Shown: in pieces, positions 1-6,173 of the stretch | How the letters are laid out: each line of letters starts with the position of its first letter | Position numbering within the stretch: the stretch's first letter is position 1 | Source of the DNA: an uncultured Clostridia bacterium | GTDB taxonomy: Bacteria; Bacillota; Clostridia; Lachnospirales; Anaerotignaceae | Assembly: GCA_910587735.1 (NCBI GenBank) | Contig: CAJUNT010000059.1 | Span: 1 to 8,253, forward strand | Reading direction: 5' to 3' | Length of the DNA: 8,253 bases | Made by a program: the position numbers and the translations under genes | The notes under the pieces: model-generated | Told to the model about the DNA's origin: nothing | The model's input: the letters and a program-made list of their open reading frames with translations, nothing else | Database searches by the model: none

Positions 1-5
1 ACCAA

Positions 6-50
6 CAAGCAAGGAAAGGGATATCCCTTTCCCCTGCTTGCACTCGGTGC
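6..50. other. Two adjacent hairpins at the window edge, identity unknown
   Basis: Bases 6-40 fold into a long stem: CAAGCA (6-11) pairs with TGCTTG (35-40), GG (13-14) with CC (32-33) and AAAGGG (15-20) with CCCTTT (25-30), leaving an ATAT loop. Directly next to it, GCAC (40-43) pairs with GTGC (47-50). A 10-base palindrome TTGTATACAA (60-69) and a run of T follow. The segment is more GC-rich than what comes after. It could be the end of a structured RNA, a terminator of a gene to the left, or the end of a repeat. The pairing is seen; the role is not known. Confidence 0.4.
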
Positions 51-246
51 AGACCACATTTGTATACAATTTTTTATGGTTTCTATTTATTTGCTAATTG
101 ATTGTTTAACTTAAAAAAGTACTTTAAAAATTTTTGCTGCATTTCCGAAAGTGTATTTTAAAATGATAAAAGATTTGAATGTCTATACCATTTTTTTGAA
201 ACAAAATTTTTTAATAGATACTCAAAATTTAAAAATAAAGATTTGC

Positions 247-290
247 AAAATAAAAGAACAAGAAATACAGAATATAGCATTTCTTGTTCT
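247..290 (-). terminator. Likely intrinsic terminator of the Rpn-like remnant
   Basis: A perfect 12-base inverted repeat, AGAACAAGAAAT (255-266) and its complement (279-290), has a 12-base loop. Read on the minus strand it lies 5 bases past the stop codon of the remnant gene and is followed by TTTATTTT. The stem is AT-rich, so the terminator may be weak. On the plus strand no T run follows, so it would act only for the minus-strand gene. Confidence 0.55.
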
Positions 291-295
291 AATAT

Positions 296-598
296 CTAAT
301 TTAAAAGTTCAATTTCTTTTTCGGACAAACCAATTATAGAAGAAATAAATACAATGTCCATATTTTGATGTAACAGTTTTTTTGCAATTTTAATACGTTC
401 TTTTTGTTCGCCTTTTTGTTTTCCTTCAGCACGTTCCTGCAATCTTTCTTCTTCACTCAAATGAACCATATACTTATTCTTCTTGTTTAAACAATGTAAT
501 ACAACCTTATGCAAATTATTTTTATATTCTGTTACAATATCAATCAACTCTATTTGCTCTTCTGTAATTGCCTCTAATATTTTTTCACAAAGTTCTTT
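296..598 (-). pseudogene. Truncated C-terminal remnant of an Rpn/PD-(D/E)XK family transposase-nuclease
   Basis: The open frame begins just after an in-frame stop (599-601) and has no ATG start; the first usable start is a TTG at 545-547. It encodes about 101 residues: KELCEKILEAITEEQIEL, then a charged stretch rich in Glu, Lys and Gln (EEERLQERAEGKQKGEQKE), then an end reading IAKKLLHQNMDIVFISSIIGLS. Such a tail, a charged helix followed by a short helical motif with 'GLS.EEI', is typical of the C-terminus of Rpn-family (recombination-promoting nuclease / PD-(D/E)XK transposase-like) proteins, which are often around 300 residues. The N-terminal nuclease domain with its catalytic acids is absent, and the upstream sequence is stop-rich in this frame. 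I read it as a decayed gene. A small stand-alone protein from the TTG is possible but has no clear ribosome binding site. Confidence 0.6.
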
Positions 599-601
599 TT
601 A

Positions 602-744
602 TAAAAACATCACCATAAAAACAACGTCTGATTTTGGTAAGTAGTTGGAATGAAAACTCATTTGTAATTGCACATTCTTTATTATAAATATAACATAGTA
701 TAGAAAATGACACAAGTTGATTTATAAAAATGTTTTTTGTCTGT
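602..744. other. AT-rich spacer, nothing recognised
   Basis: This stretch lies upstream of the Rpn-like remnant. No RNA gene or convincing coding region is seen. One minus-strand frame, shifted relative to the remnant, stays open from about 732 to its stop at 585-587, but its translation matches nothing I recognise. It may be eroded 5' sequence of the remnant gene. Confidence 0.35.
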
Positions 745-962
745 TCTATAGGCTTAAAAGCCTTGAAACTTAGTCAAACACTCTCCCTTCGGAAAAGCCA
801 GCCTTTGGCTGACTGTCTGTCTTGGAGATGCATACTGTTTTCTTTAGACGGGTGAAGTGAAGCTCGCCCTGCACAGACTGAAGCAGAGCATAGAAGCTGC
901 ACTCCCCATACTCCTTGATTTTTATGGCGAAAATAAGGTTCTTTGACGGACTGTTTTATAAA
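745..962. repeat. GC-richer, hairpin-rich segment; candidate interspersed repeat or structured RNA
   Basis: The composition changes sharply from the AT-rich flanks. Several short inverted repeats follow each other: AGGCTT/AAGCCT (750-763), CAGCC/GGCTG around a TTT loop (797-809), GGGTGA/TCGCCC (about 850-869), and GCAG/CTGC near 883-900. TTTATAAAA at 721-729 recurs inverted at 954-962, so the segment is loosely bounded by a 9-base inverted pair, which is weak evidence in AT-rich DNA. A 69-codon minus-strand frame crosses it (774-983), but it overlaps the end of the LysR gene, starts with TTG without a ribosome binding site and has an amino-acid make-up unlike the neighbouring proteins, so I do not call it a gene. 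It could also be the 3' untranslated region of the LysR transcript. Confidence 0.4.
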
Positions 963-979
963 TATACTTATGAAAGAAT

Positions 980-1846
980 TCAAGGTGTATTATTCAATAT
1001 GTGTTTTAAAAATTCTTTGGCGATAGGGGACAAAATATCATTATATTTTACAGCGATTGCAAGACTTCTATAAACAGGTGGTAAAAGTCCTCTTATTTCT
1101 ATATGATAGGGGCAGCGATGCAAAACCAAACCTGGAAGTACACTAATTCCCATACCAAATTCTACCATAGACATAATAGAGTAATCTTCTTTTGTGATAT
1201 ACTGCGATTTTGAAGCAATATCATATTTATCCAATATTTCTTTTATTTCTGAATTTTCGTCATCAATATATAGTATAAAAGGATATTGTGAAAGCAAATC
1301 ATGAGGAATTTTTTCTAATTTTGCTAAGGGGTGTCCCATAGGAAGCACCACCATCATTTCGTCTTCTTTTAAGTGATATACTGTCAAATCATTGCTGACA
1401 GGTTCTTTTACAAAACCCATGTCTACATTTCCGTGTTGAATCCATTTTTCAATATCAGAATATTCTCCACAAAGCATTTGAAATTTTATATTAGGGTATA
1501 TTTCATTAAAACTTTGAAGCAATTTAGGAAGCCACGCTGTAGAAATACTTGTCATAGTACCGATTCGTATTGTACCAGATTCTAATGAAAGTAATGTATC
1601 AATCACTTCAGACAACTGCTGATGACATTCACACACTTTTTGTATATAAGGGTACAACATTTTTCCTACAGAATTCAAATAAACACCAGAACGGTCTCTT
1701 TCAAGCAATCTCATGCCACATTCTTTTTCAAGTGAATTCAATATATGACTAATGCCTGATTGGGTATATTTCAATGCATCTCCTGCTTTTGTTAAAGAAC
1801 CAAGTTCTACTGTTTTTAGAAATACTTCGTATTTGTTGACATTCAT
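980..1846 (-). CDS. LysR-type transcriptional regulator
   Basis: A 288-residue protein, the usual length for the LysR family. Residues 1-60 form the winged helix-turn-helix: FLKTVELGSLTKAGDAL followed by TQSGISHILNSLE and LLERDRSGV are the classical N-terminal LysR signature. A linker helix (about 62-88) leads to the periplasmic-binding-protein-like effector domain from GTIRIGTM (91-98) onward, including the typical VVLPMGHPLA (166-175) and GMGISVLPGL (231-240). The ATG at 1844-1846 has a perfect AAGGAGG seven bases upstream. The gene is divergent from the dehydrogenase operon across a 259-base region, the standard LysR arrangement in which the regulator controls the neighbouring operon and often itself. 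The inducer is not evident; in such clusters it is often the substrate or an intermediate. The family call is firm; control of the two operons is inferred from position and from the shared operator. Confidence 0.93.
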   Translation of the reverse strand: MNVNKYEVFLKTVELGSLTKAGDALKYTQSGISHILNSLEKECGMRLLERDRSGVYLNSVGKMLYPYIQKVCECHQQLSEVIDTLLSLESGTIRIGTMTSISTAWLPKLLQSFNEIYPNIKFQMLCGEYSDIEKWIQHGNVDMGFVKEPVSNDLTVYHLKEDEMMVVLPMGHPLAKLEKIPHDLLSQYPFILYIDDENSEIKEILDKYDIASKSQYITKEDYSIMSMVEFGMGISVLPGLVLHRCPYHIEIRGLLPPVYRSLAIAVKYNDILSPIAKEFLKHILNNTP

Positions 1847-1853
1847 TATGAAT

Positions 1854-1860
1854 CCTCCTT
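1854..1860 (-). promoter_or_regulatory. Ribosome binding site of the LysR gene
   Basis: On the minus strand the sequence reads AAGGAGG, followed by a seven-base spacer and ATG at 1846. This fixes the start; a second in-frame Met does not occur until well inside the helix-turn-helix domain. Confidence 0.85.
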
Positions 1861-1971
1861 GTATATTACAATATTTTGTAAAAATATAAATTCTATTGTA
1901 ATGATAAAAGCATTATCTATTAGAGATATTATATAACATTAATAAAATTTATTATAGTTTTTTTGTATGAA

Positions 1972-2033
1972 ACTTTTTCATTTTTAACATGAAAAATGCA
2001 GACTTTATTTTGTGCTTATGCAGAGATTATAAT
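1972..2033 (+). promoter_or_regulatory. Operator and promoter of operon 1 (copy A of a shared module)
   Basis: An inverted repeat TTTTTCAT (1974-1981) / ATGAAAAA (1989-1996) with a 7-base spacer is followed by ACTTTATTTT (2002-2011) and a perfect -10 box TATAAT (2028-2033). The -35 region (around 2004-2010) is poor, as expected of an activator-dependent promoter. The dyad centre is 43 bases before the -10 box, that is about 50-55 bases before the likely start of transcription, where LysR regulators usually bind. The same module, with identical spacing and 45 of 62 bases alike, precedes the ferredoxin operon at 6062-6123. A further ATGAAA half-site (1967-1972) abuts the dyad only here. The dyad is not a textbook T-N11-A box, so binding by the LysR protein is inferred. 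Confidence 0.75.
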
Positions 2034-2041
2034 ATAACTAA

Positions 2042-2057
2042 TAAAAGATATCTTTTA
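2042..2057. promoter_or_regulatory. 16-base perfect palindrome at the transcription start of operon 1
   Basis: TAAAAGATATCTTTTA is a perfect palindrome starting 8 bases after the -10 box, so it covers or directly follows the expected start of transcription. It could be a second operator, for example for a repressor, or a small hairpin at the 5' end of the messenger. There is no such palindrome in the ferredoxin operon promoter. It is AT-rich, so chance cannot be excluded. Confidence 0.35.
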
Positions 2058-2105
2058 AGCACTTATTCTATATTAACTATTTTAACAGAAAGAAGGTAAT
2101 TTATT

Positions 2106-3350
2106 ATGAGCGGAAATCCTTTTGAAACTTCTTTGAAAACATTGCATGAAGCAGCAGAGCTTGGAAATATCAATGCAGAAGTGGTGAAACTTTTAGAACA
2201 GCCAAAACGTCAATTTGAATTTACCATTCCATTGCGTATGGATGATGGACATTTAGAAATTTTTACTGCATATCGTGTCCATTACTGTGATGCTTTAGGA
2301 CAAGTAAAAAATGGTGTTCGTGTTGTACCAGATATGGACATGGATACTGCAAAAGCATTAGGATTTTGGATGACAATTAAACATGCTGTAGGAGATATTC
2401 CAGCAGGAGGTGGCAAAGGCGGAATTAAAGCTGACCCAAGTAAACTTTCTCGCAGAGAATATGAAGCACTGATTAGAGGATTTATACGTAATTTACCTAT
2501 GAAAGGGGCTTGGGTAGATGTACCTGGTGCAGATATTGGTACACATGGTCAAACACAGGCTTGGATGCTTGATGAATTAGAAGCAATACAAGGATTCCAT
2601 TCTCCTGCTGCCATTAATGATAAACCTATTGAAGCAAATGGCACAGAACTGTCAAGGGAAGCAACAGGGCATGGTGCTTATTATGTTACTTGTGAAATTA
2701 TGAAAGATTTAGGCTGGTATGGCATAAACAAAAAGTTTGCTTTACAGGGCTTTGGAAATGTAGGTCGTGTAGCAGGAGAACTTTTACAAAAAGATGGGCA
2801 TAAATTAGTTGCAGTATCTGATATTTATGGTGGTATTGAAAATCAAGATGGTATTGATATTTTTGAACTTGGAAAATATGTAGACAAACACCATACTGTA
2901 AAAGGTTTTCCAAACTGCAAAGAAATTTCTACTCCTGAAGTTTTAGAAGTAGAATGTGATTTCCTTCTTCCAGCAGCTGTACAAAGTGTTATTCATGAAG
3001 GAAATGCAAATAATATCAAAGCAAAATTGATTATGGAATGTGCTAATGGTCCTACAACACCAGAAGCAGAACAAATATTGTATCAAAAAGGTGTAACGAT
3101 TATTCCAGATGTTTTGACAAACTGTGGTAGTGCAATTGTATGTAGTTTTGAACGTACACAAGGCTTAACTGACCAATATTGGGATAAAGAAACAGTTCGT
3201 GCAAAATTAGAAGAAAGAATTGTAAAATCCTATCATGTAGTAGCAGATTTGAAAAAAGAATTAAATGTCAGCTATAGAGATGCAGCTTGGATTGGTGCAT
3301 TAAAGAAAATAGAAAAAGCAATGATTACACGTGGCTGGGCTTGGAAATAA
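2106..3350 (+). CDS. Glu/Leu/Phe/Val dehydrogenase-family amino-acid dehydrogenase, divergent
   Basis: A 414-residue enzyme of the NAD(P)-dependent ELFV family, close to the length of small hexameric glutamate dehydrogenases. Expected reaction: oxidative deamination of an L-amino acid to a 2-oxoacid plus ammonium, in the cytoplasm. The N-terminal substrate domain holds the lysines of the family: K68 (VKNGVR), K92 (MTIKHAV) and the catalytic K104 (GGGKGG), plus D143 in GADIGT. The Rossmann domain shows QGFGNVG (214-220) and ECANGPTTPEA (311-321). Departures from classical glutamate dehydrogenase are visible: VKNGVR where K-G-G-[IL]-R is usual, VPGADIGT for PAPDVGT, TELSREATGHG for the G-R-x-x-ATG loop, and NCGSAIVCSFE (339-349) for NAGG-x-x-VS-x-FE, which puts Cys346 where the glutamate-binding Ser normally sits. 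The substrate may therefore not be glutamate; branched-chain or other amino acids are possible. The ribosome binding site is AGAAGG at 2091-2096. It is first in an operon, 41 bases before the amidohydrolase. Confidence 0.88.
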   Translation: MSGNPFETSLKTLHEAAELGNINAEVVKLLEQPKRQFEFTIPLRMDDGHLEIFTAYRVHYCDALGQVKNGVRVVPDMDMDTAKALGFWMTIKHAVGDIPAGGGKGGIKADPSKLSRREYEALIRGFIRNLPMKGAWVDVPGADIGTHGQTQAWMLDELEAIQGFHSPAAINDKPIEANGTELSREATGHGAYYVTCEIMKDLGWYGINKKFALQGFGNVGRVAGELLQKDGHKLVAVSDIYGGIENQDGIDIFELGKYVDKHHTVKGFPNCKEISTPEVLEVECDFLLPAAVQSVIHEGNANNIKAKLIMECANGPTTPEAEQILYQKGVTIIPDVLTNCGSAIVCSFERTQGLTDQYWDKETVRAKLEERIVKSYHVVADLKKELNVSYRDAAWIGALKKIEKAMITRGWAWK

Positions 3351-3373
3351 TTTTGTAATACGATACGGTTTTT

Positions 3374-3381
3374 AAGGGGGG
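3374..3381 (+). promoter_or_regulatory. Ribosome binding site that supports a TTG start
   Basis: AAGGGGGG lies ten bases before TTG at 3392-3394. The next in-frame ATG would be at residue 74, inside the conserved SDMDALPI motif, so the TTG is the only sensible start. Confidence 0.7.
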
Positions 3382-3391
3382 AAAGTACAAT

Positions 3392-4582
3392 TTGACTGAA
3401 AATTTTGAACAATATCTTGATGAAGTAGTTACATTAAGACGACATTTTCATCAAAATCCAGAATTAGGTTTTAAAGAATATAAAACACAGAAATTTATCA
3501 TAAAATATTTAACAGATTTAGGATTACAACCTTATAAAATTGCATCTACGAGTGTTGTTGCATTAATACATGGTAAAAATCCAGGAAAAACATTACTTTT
3601 ACGTTCTGATATGGATGCACTCCCAATACAGGAAACAAACACTTTTTCTTTTGCATCCAAAAATGATGGTGTAATGCATGCTTGTGGTCATGATGGACAT
3701 ATGGCAATGCTTTTGGTAGCTGCTAAAATACTTGTGAAAAACAAAGAATGTTTTGATGGAACAGTAAAACTTGTTTTTCAACCTAATGAAGAAGCAGATG
3801 GTGCAAGTTTTTTGATAAAAGAAGGTGTTTTGGAAAATCCAAAAGTAGATTCTTCTTTTGCAATTCATTTATGGTCACCTATTCCAAGCGGTAAAATAGG
3901 ATTGAAAAGTGGTGCAGTTATGGCAGAAATGTATAATTTTAAAATTATATTAAAAGGAAAAGGGGGACATACTTCTGCACCACAAGACGGTATTGACCCT
4001 ATATTATGTGCAGCAAATATTATACAGTCTGTGCAGATGATACAAACAAGAGAAATTAATCCTATGGATACAACGGTAATCATGTTTGGGAAAATAAACG
4101 GTGGTACACAATCCAATATTATTGCAGAAACAATAGAATTAGAAGGTAGTTTAAGATACCTTTATGATGGTGATGATGCAAAGGAACAACATCCAAGAAA
4201 GAGAATGAAAAGAATTATAGAATCTATTTGTCAGGCTCATAGAGTAGAATGTAATATTGCATTTATGCCAAGTAACTATATTGTTTTGAATGATGAAGAT
4301 AGTGTTGCATTTCTGAAAAAAAATGTACTTTCCCATATTACACAAAGTGAAAACATCATTCCTTATTATTGTATGGGTGGAGAAGATTTTTCAGAATTTA
4401 CAAGTCATAATGGTATTCCTGGTGCATTGATATTTGTTGGAACTGGAAATAGTGAGATTGGTAGTGATAAATCTCATCACACTTCTGATTTTACCATTGA
4501 CGAAAATACATTACTTACTGGCGTAAAAATACATGTTTATACAGCTTTGTACTATCTTTCACAAAAGGAGGATTCATTATGA
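3392..4582 (+). CDS. M20D-family metal-dependent amidohydrolase / N-acyl-amino-acid hydrolase
   Basis: A 396-residue protein of the M20D group (hippurate hydrolase, N-acetyl- or indole-acetyl-amino-acid hydrolases), at full family length. These cytoplasmic di-metal enzymes cleave the amide bond of N-acyl amino acids or small peptides. Visible motifs: RRHFHQNPELGF (16-27), LRSDMDALPIQE (70-81), HACGHDGH (96-103) with metal ligands C98 and H100, PNEEADGA (131-138) with the catalytic and metal-binding pair E133/E134, AIHLW (157-161) with ligand H159, the dimerisation domain starting around KGKGGHTSAP (188-197), MGGEDFSEF (328-336), and a late His (H362/H363) in the SHHTSDF segment. All catalytic residues are present. 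It starts with TTG. Its stop overlaps the ATG of the transporter by four bases (ATGA), so the two are translationally coupled, which suggests the carrier imports its substrate. The specific amide substrate cannot be read from the sequence. Confidence 0.9.
   Translation: MTENFEQYLDEVVTLRRHFHQNPELGFKEYKTQKFIIKYLTDLGLQPYKIASTSVVALIHGKNPGKTLLLRSDMDALPIQETNTFSFASKNDGVMHACGHDGHMAMLLVAAKILVKNKECFDGTVKLVFQPNEEADGASFLIKEGVLENPKVDSSFAIHLWSPIPSGKIGLKSGAVMAEMYNFKIILKGKGGHTSAPQDGIDPILCAANIIQSVQMIQTREINPMDTTVIMFGKINGGTQSNIIAETIELEGSLRYLYDGDDAKEQHPRKRMKRIIESICQAHRVECNIAFMPSNYIVLNDEDSVAFLKKNVLSHITQSENIIPYYCMGGEDFSEFTSHNGIPGALIFVGTGNSEIGSDKSHHTSDFTIDENTLLTGVKIHVYTALYYLSQKEDSL
4565..4571 (+). promoter_or_regulatory. 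Ribosome binding site of the carrier, inside the amidohydrolase gene
   Basis: A perfect AAGGAGG sits in the last codons of the amidohydrolase, seven bases before the ATG at 4579. With the ATGA overlap it shows that the carrier is translated from the same message, with its own initiation. Confidence 0.85.
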
Positions 4583-5979
4583 CAGAAAAGAAAAAAATTG
4601 AAATACCGCATATATTTGCGATATTAGCTTTATTAGCACTTGTTGTTGCAGTTATCACCTATATAATTCCTGCTGGTGAATATGTAAGAATAGAAGGAGC
4701 TGATGGACGTGCTATCATTGACCCAAATTCTTTTCATTTGATTGAAAAAACACCTACAACATTTTTGCAATATTTAAAATCTTTTCCACAAGGTCTTGTA
4801 GATTCAGGTTGGTTATTTGTTTTGACATTTACAATAGGTGGTGCATTTGGTGTTATCAAAAAAGCAATTAATGTATCAGCATTAATTAAGATGGCTGCTT
4901 CAAAATTTGGTCGTTTTGATATTTTTATGATAATCTCTCTTATGATTATTATTGCATTAATTGATTCTTTTATTGGTATGTGTGAACTAACAATCGTTTA
5001 TGTACCAATTCTCTTACCTTTGATACTTGCTTTGGGATACGACAGCATCACTTGTTGCGGTCTTGTATTAGGTGCTTCTGTAGTAGGATTTGCTTCTGCA
5101 ATGACAAATCCTTTTACGACAGCTGTAGCACAAAAAATTTGTAACCTTCCTTTATATTCTGGCATAAGTTTTCGCTTTGGAATATTGATTGTAATGCTTA
5201 TTATTTCAATTATTTATGTAATATGGTATTCTCAGCGAGTTAAAAAAGCTCCCGAAAAAAGTTTTATATATCAAGAGGATAAAGAAACAAAAAAAATTGT
5301 GCTGAGTGACGAAACAGAAAATGTAAAACTTACTACAAGAGAAAGCATTGCTGGTTTTATAACACTTGCTGGTTTTATACTTACTGTATTTGGTGTTATA
5401 AAATGGGCGTGGGATATGCCTGAAATGGGTGGCTGTTTTGTAGGTATTGCAATATTTTCTGGCATAATATCTGGAATGAATGGAAATGAAATATGTAATA
5501 ATTTGATAGAGGGTTTTAAAGAAGTTCTTGTAGGGGCATTGGTCATTGGAGTTGCAAGAGCAATCACTGTGATTATGTCTAATGCAAATATTACAGATAC
5601 CATTGTATACTATTTATCTAGTGTTATTCAGTCTGTACCAGCAAGTATTACTTCAATTGGTATGTTGATTTTTCAAACCATATTCAATTTCTTTGTTCCT
5701 TCTGGAAGCGGACAAGCAACGATTGTTATGCCCTTGATGTCACCTTTAGCAGAATTATGTGGTATTACGCAGCAAACAGCAGTTCTTGCATTTCAGTTTG
5801 GTGACGGACTTTCTAACGTTGTTTATCCTGTATCAGGTTATATGATGGCAACACTTGCAGTTGGCCATGTACCTTATAATAAGTGGTTAAAATTTATATT
5901 GCCTTTATTTGCAATATTAACGATTGTGTCAGCTATTATATTAGTTGTAGCACAAAGTATACAGCTAGGTCCATTTTAA
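4579..5979 (+). CDS. YfcC-family membrane carrier (DcuC/YfcC superfamily)
   Basis: A 466-residue polytopic membrane protein. The N-terminus IPHIFAILALLALV leading into TYIIPAGEY (27-35) is the hallmark of the YfcC family, a relative of the anaerobic C4-dicarboxylate carrier DcuC and often annotated as a basic amino-acid antiporter. Other signatures: TNPFTTAVAQ (176-185), the re-entrant-like VPSGSGQATIVMPLMSPLAE (373-392) and AFQFGDGLSN (404-413). Hydrophobic segments lie near 11-30, 78-92, 115-132, 138-153, 157-175, 198-217, 257-275, 285-300, 315-333, 352-372 and 437-459. A hydrophilic cytoplasmic loop rich in Lys and Glu covers about 218-256. Family members are poorly characterised; amino acids, peptides or dicarboxylates are all possible cargo. 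Coupling to an amidohydrolase suggests uptake of an acyl amino acid or peptide (inference). It is the last gene of operon 1, followed by a terminator. Confidence 0.88.
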   Translation: MTEKKKIEIPHIFAILALLALVVAVITYIIPAGEYVRIEGADGRAIIDPNSFHLIEKTPTTFLQYLKSFPQGLVDSGWLFVLTFTIGGAFGVIKKAINVSALIKMAASKFGRFDIFMIISLMIIIALIDSFIGMCELTIVYVPILLPLILALGYDSITCCGLVLGASVVGFASAMTNPFTTAVAQKICNLPLYSGISFRFGILIVMLIISIIYVIWYSQRVKKAPEKSFIYQEDKETKKIVLSDETENVKLTTRESIAGFITLAGFILTVFGVIKWAWDMPEMGGCFVGIAIFSGIISGMNGNEICNNLIEGFKEVLVGALVIGVARAITVIMSNANITDTIVYYLSSVIQSVPASITSIGMLIFQTIFNFFVPSGSGQATIVMPLMSPLAELCGITQQTAVLAFQFGDGLSNVVYPVSGYMMATLAVGHVPYNKWLKFILPLFAILTIVSAIILVVAQSIQLGPF

Positions 5980-5997
5980 ACATTATCTAAAAAATAG

Positions 5998-6035
5998 AAA
6001 AACAGTATTAACACTATGATTAGTGCTGTTTTTTT
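5998..6035 (+). terminator. Intrinsic terminator of operon 1
   Basis: CACTA (6012-6016) pairs with TAGTG (6021-6025) around a TGAT loop, and AAAAACAG (5998-6005) pairs with CTGTTTTT (6026-6033), leaving a six-base bulge on the left arm. An unbroken run of T ends the structure. It lies 18 bases after the carrier stop codon and before the second promoter, so the two operons are separate transcription units. Confidence 0.75.
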
Positions 6036-6061
6036 ATGAAATAATTGTTTATTTGCAATAC

Positions 6062-6123
6062 ACTTTTTCATGTTTAGTATGAAAAAGGCGAACTTTCTTT
6101 TCGGTATTTGGTAATGTTATAAT
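6062..6123 (+). promoter_or_regulatory. Operator and promoter of operon 2 (copy B of the shared module)
   Basis: Inverted repeat CTTTTTCAT (6063-6071) / ATGAAAAAG (6079-6087), nine-base perfect arms with a 7-base spacer, then ACTTTCTTTT (6092-6101) and TATAAT (6118-6123). Every landmark has the same distance to the -10 box as in the dehydrogenase promoter at 1972-2033; bases conserved are concentrated in the dyad, the ACTTT block and the -10 box, while the stretches between vary. That pattern argues for selection rather than a recent duplication. Likely bound by the LysR protein encoded at 980-1846 (inference). Confidence 0.75.
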
Positions 6124-6173
6124 CCATTTATAGAAATCAAACAGTACAAAATTTCAGGAATGGAGGGCTTGTA

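Noticed and set aside
116..125. AAAGTACTTT palindrome
   Set aside because: Only ten bases in very AT-rich DNA, with no promoter or gene nearby to give it meaning.
151..339. 62-codon plus-strand open frame
   Set aside because: Low-complexity AT-rich translation, no ribosome binding site, runs antisense into the Rpn-like remnant.
774..983. 69-codon minus-strand open frame
   Set aside because: TTG start without ribosome binding site, overlaps the LysR end, composition unlike the other proteins; better explained by the repeat-like segment.
1860..1970. Minus-strand -10-like boxes (TATAAT) for the LysR gene
   Set aside because: Several candidates occur in this AT-rich stretch and none has a convincing -35 box, so no single promoter can be assigned.
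3599..4345. Several 60-90 codon minus-strand frames inside the amidohydrolase gene
   Set aside because: Shadows of the M20D coding sequence, without start signals or recognisable motifs.
5271..5603. 110-codon minus-strand frame inside the carrier gene
   Set aside because: Antisense to a well-conserved YfcC coding region; no ribosome binding site or domain.
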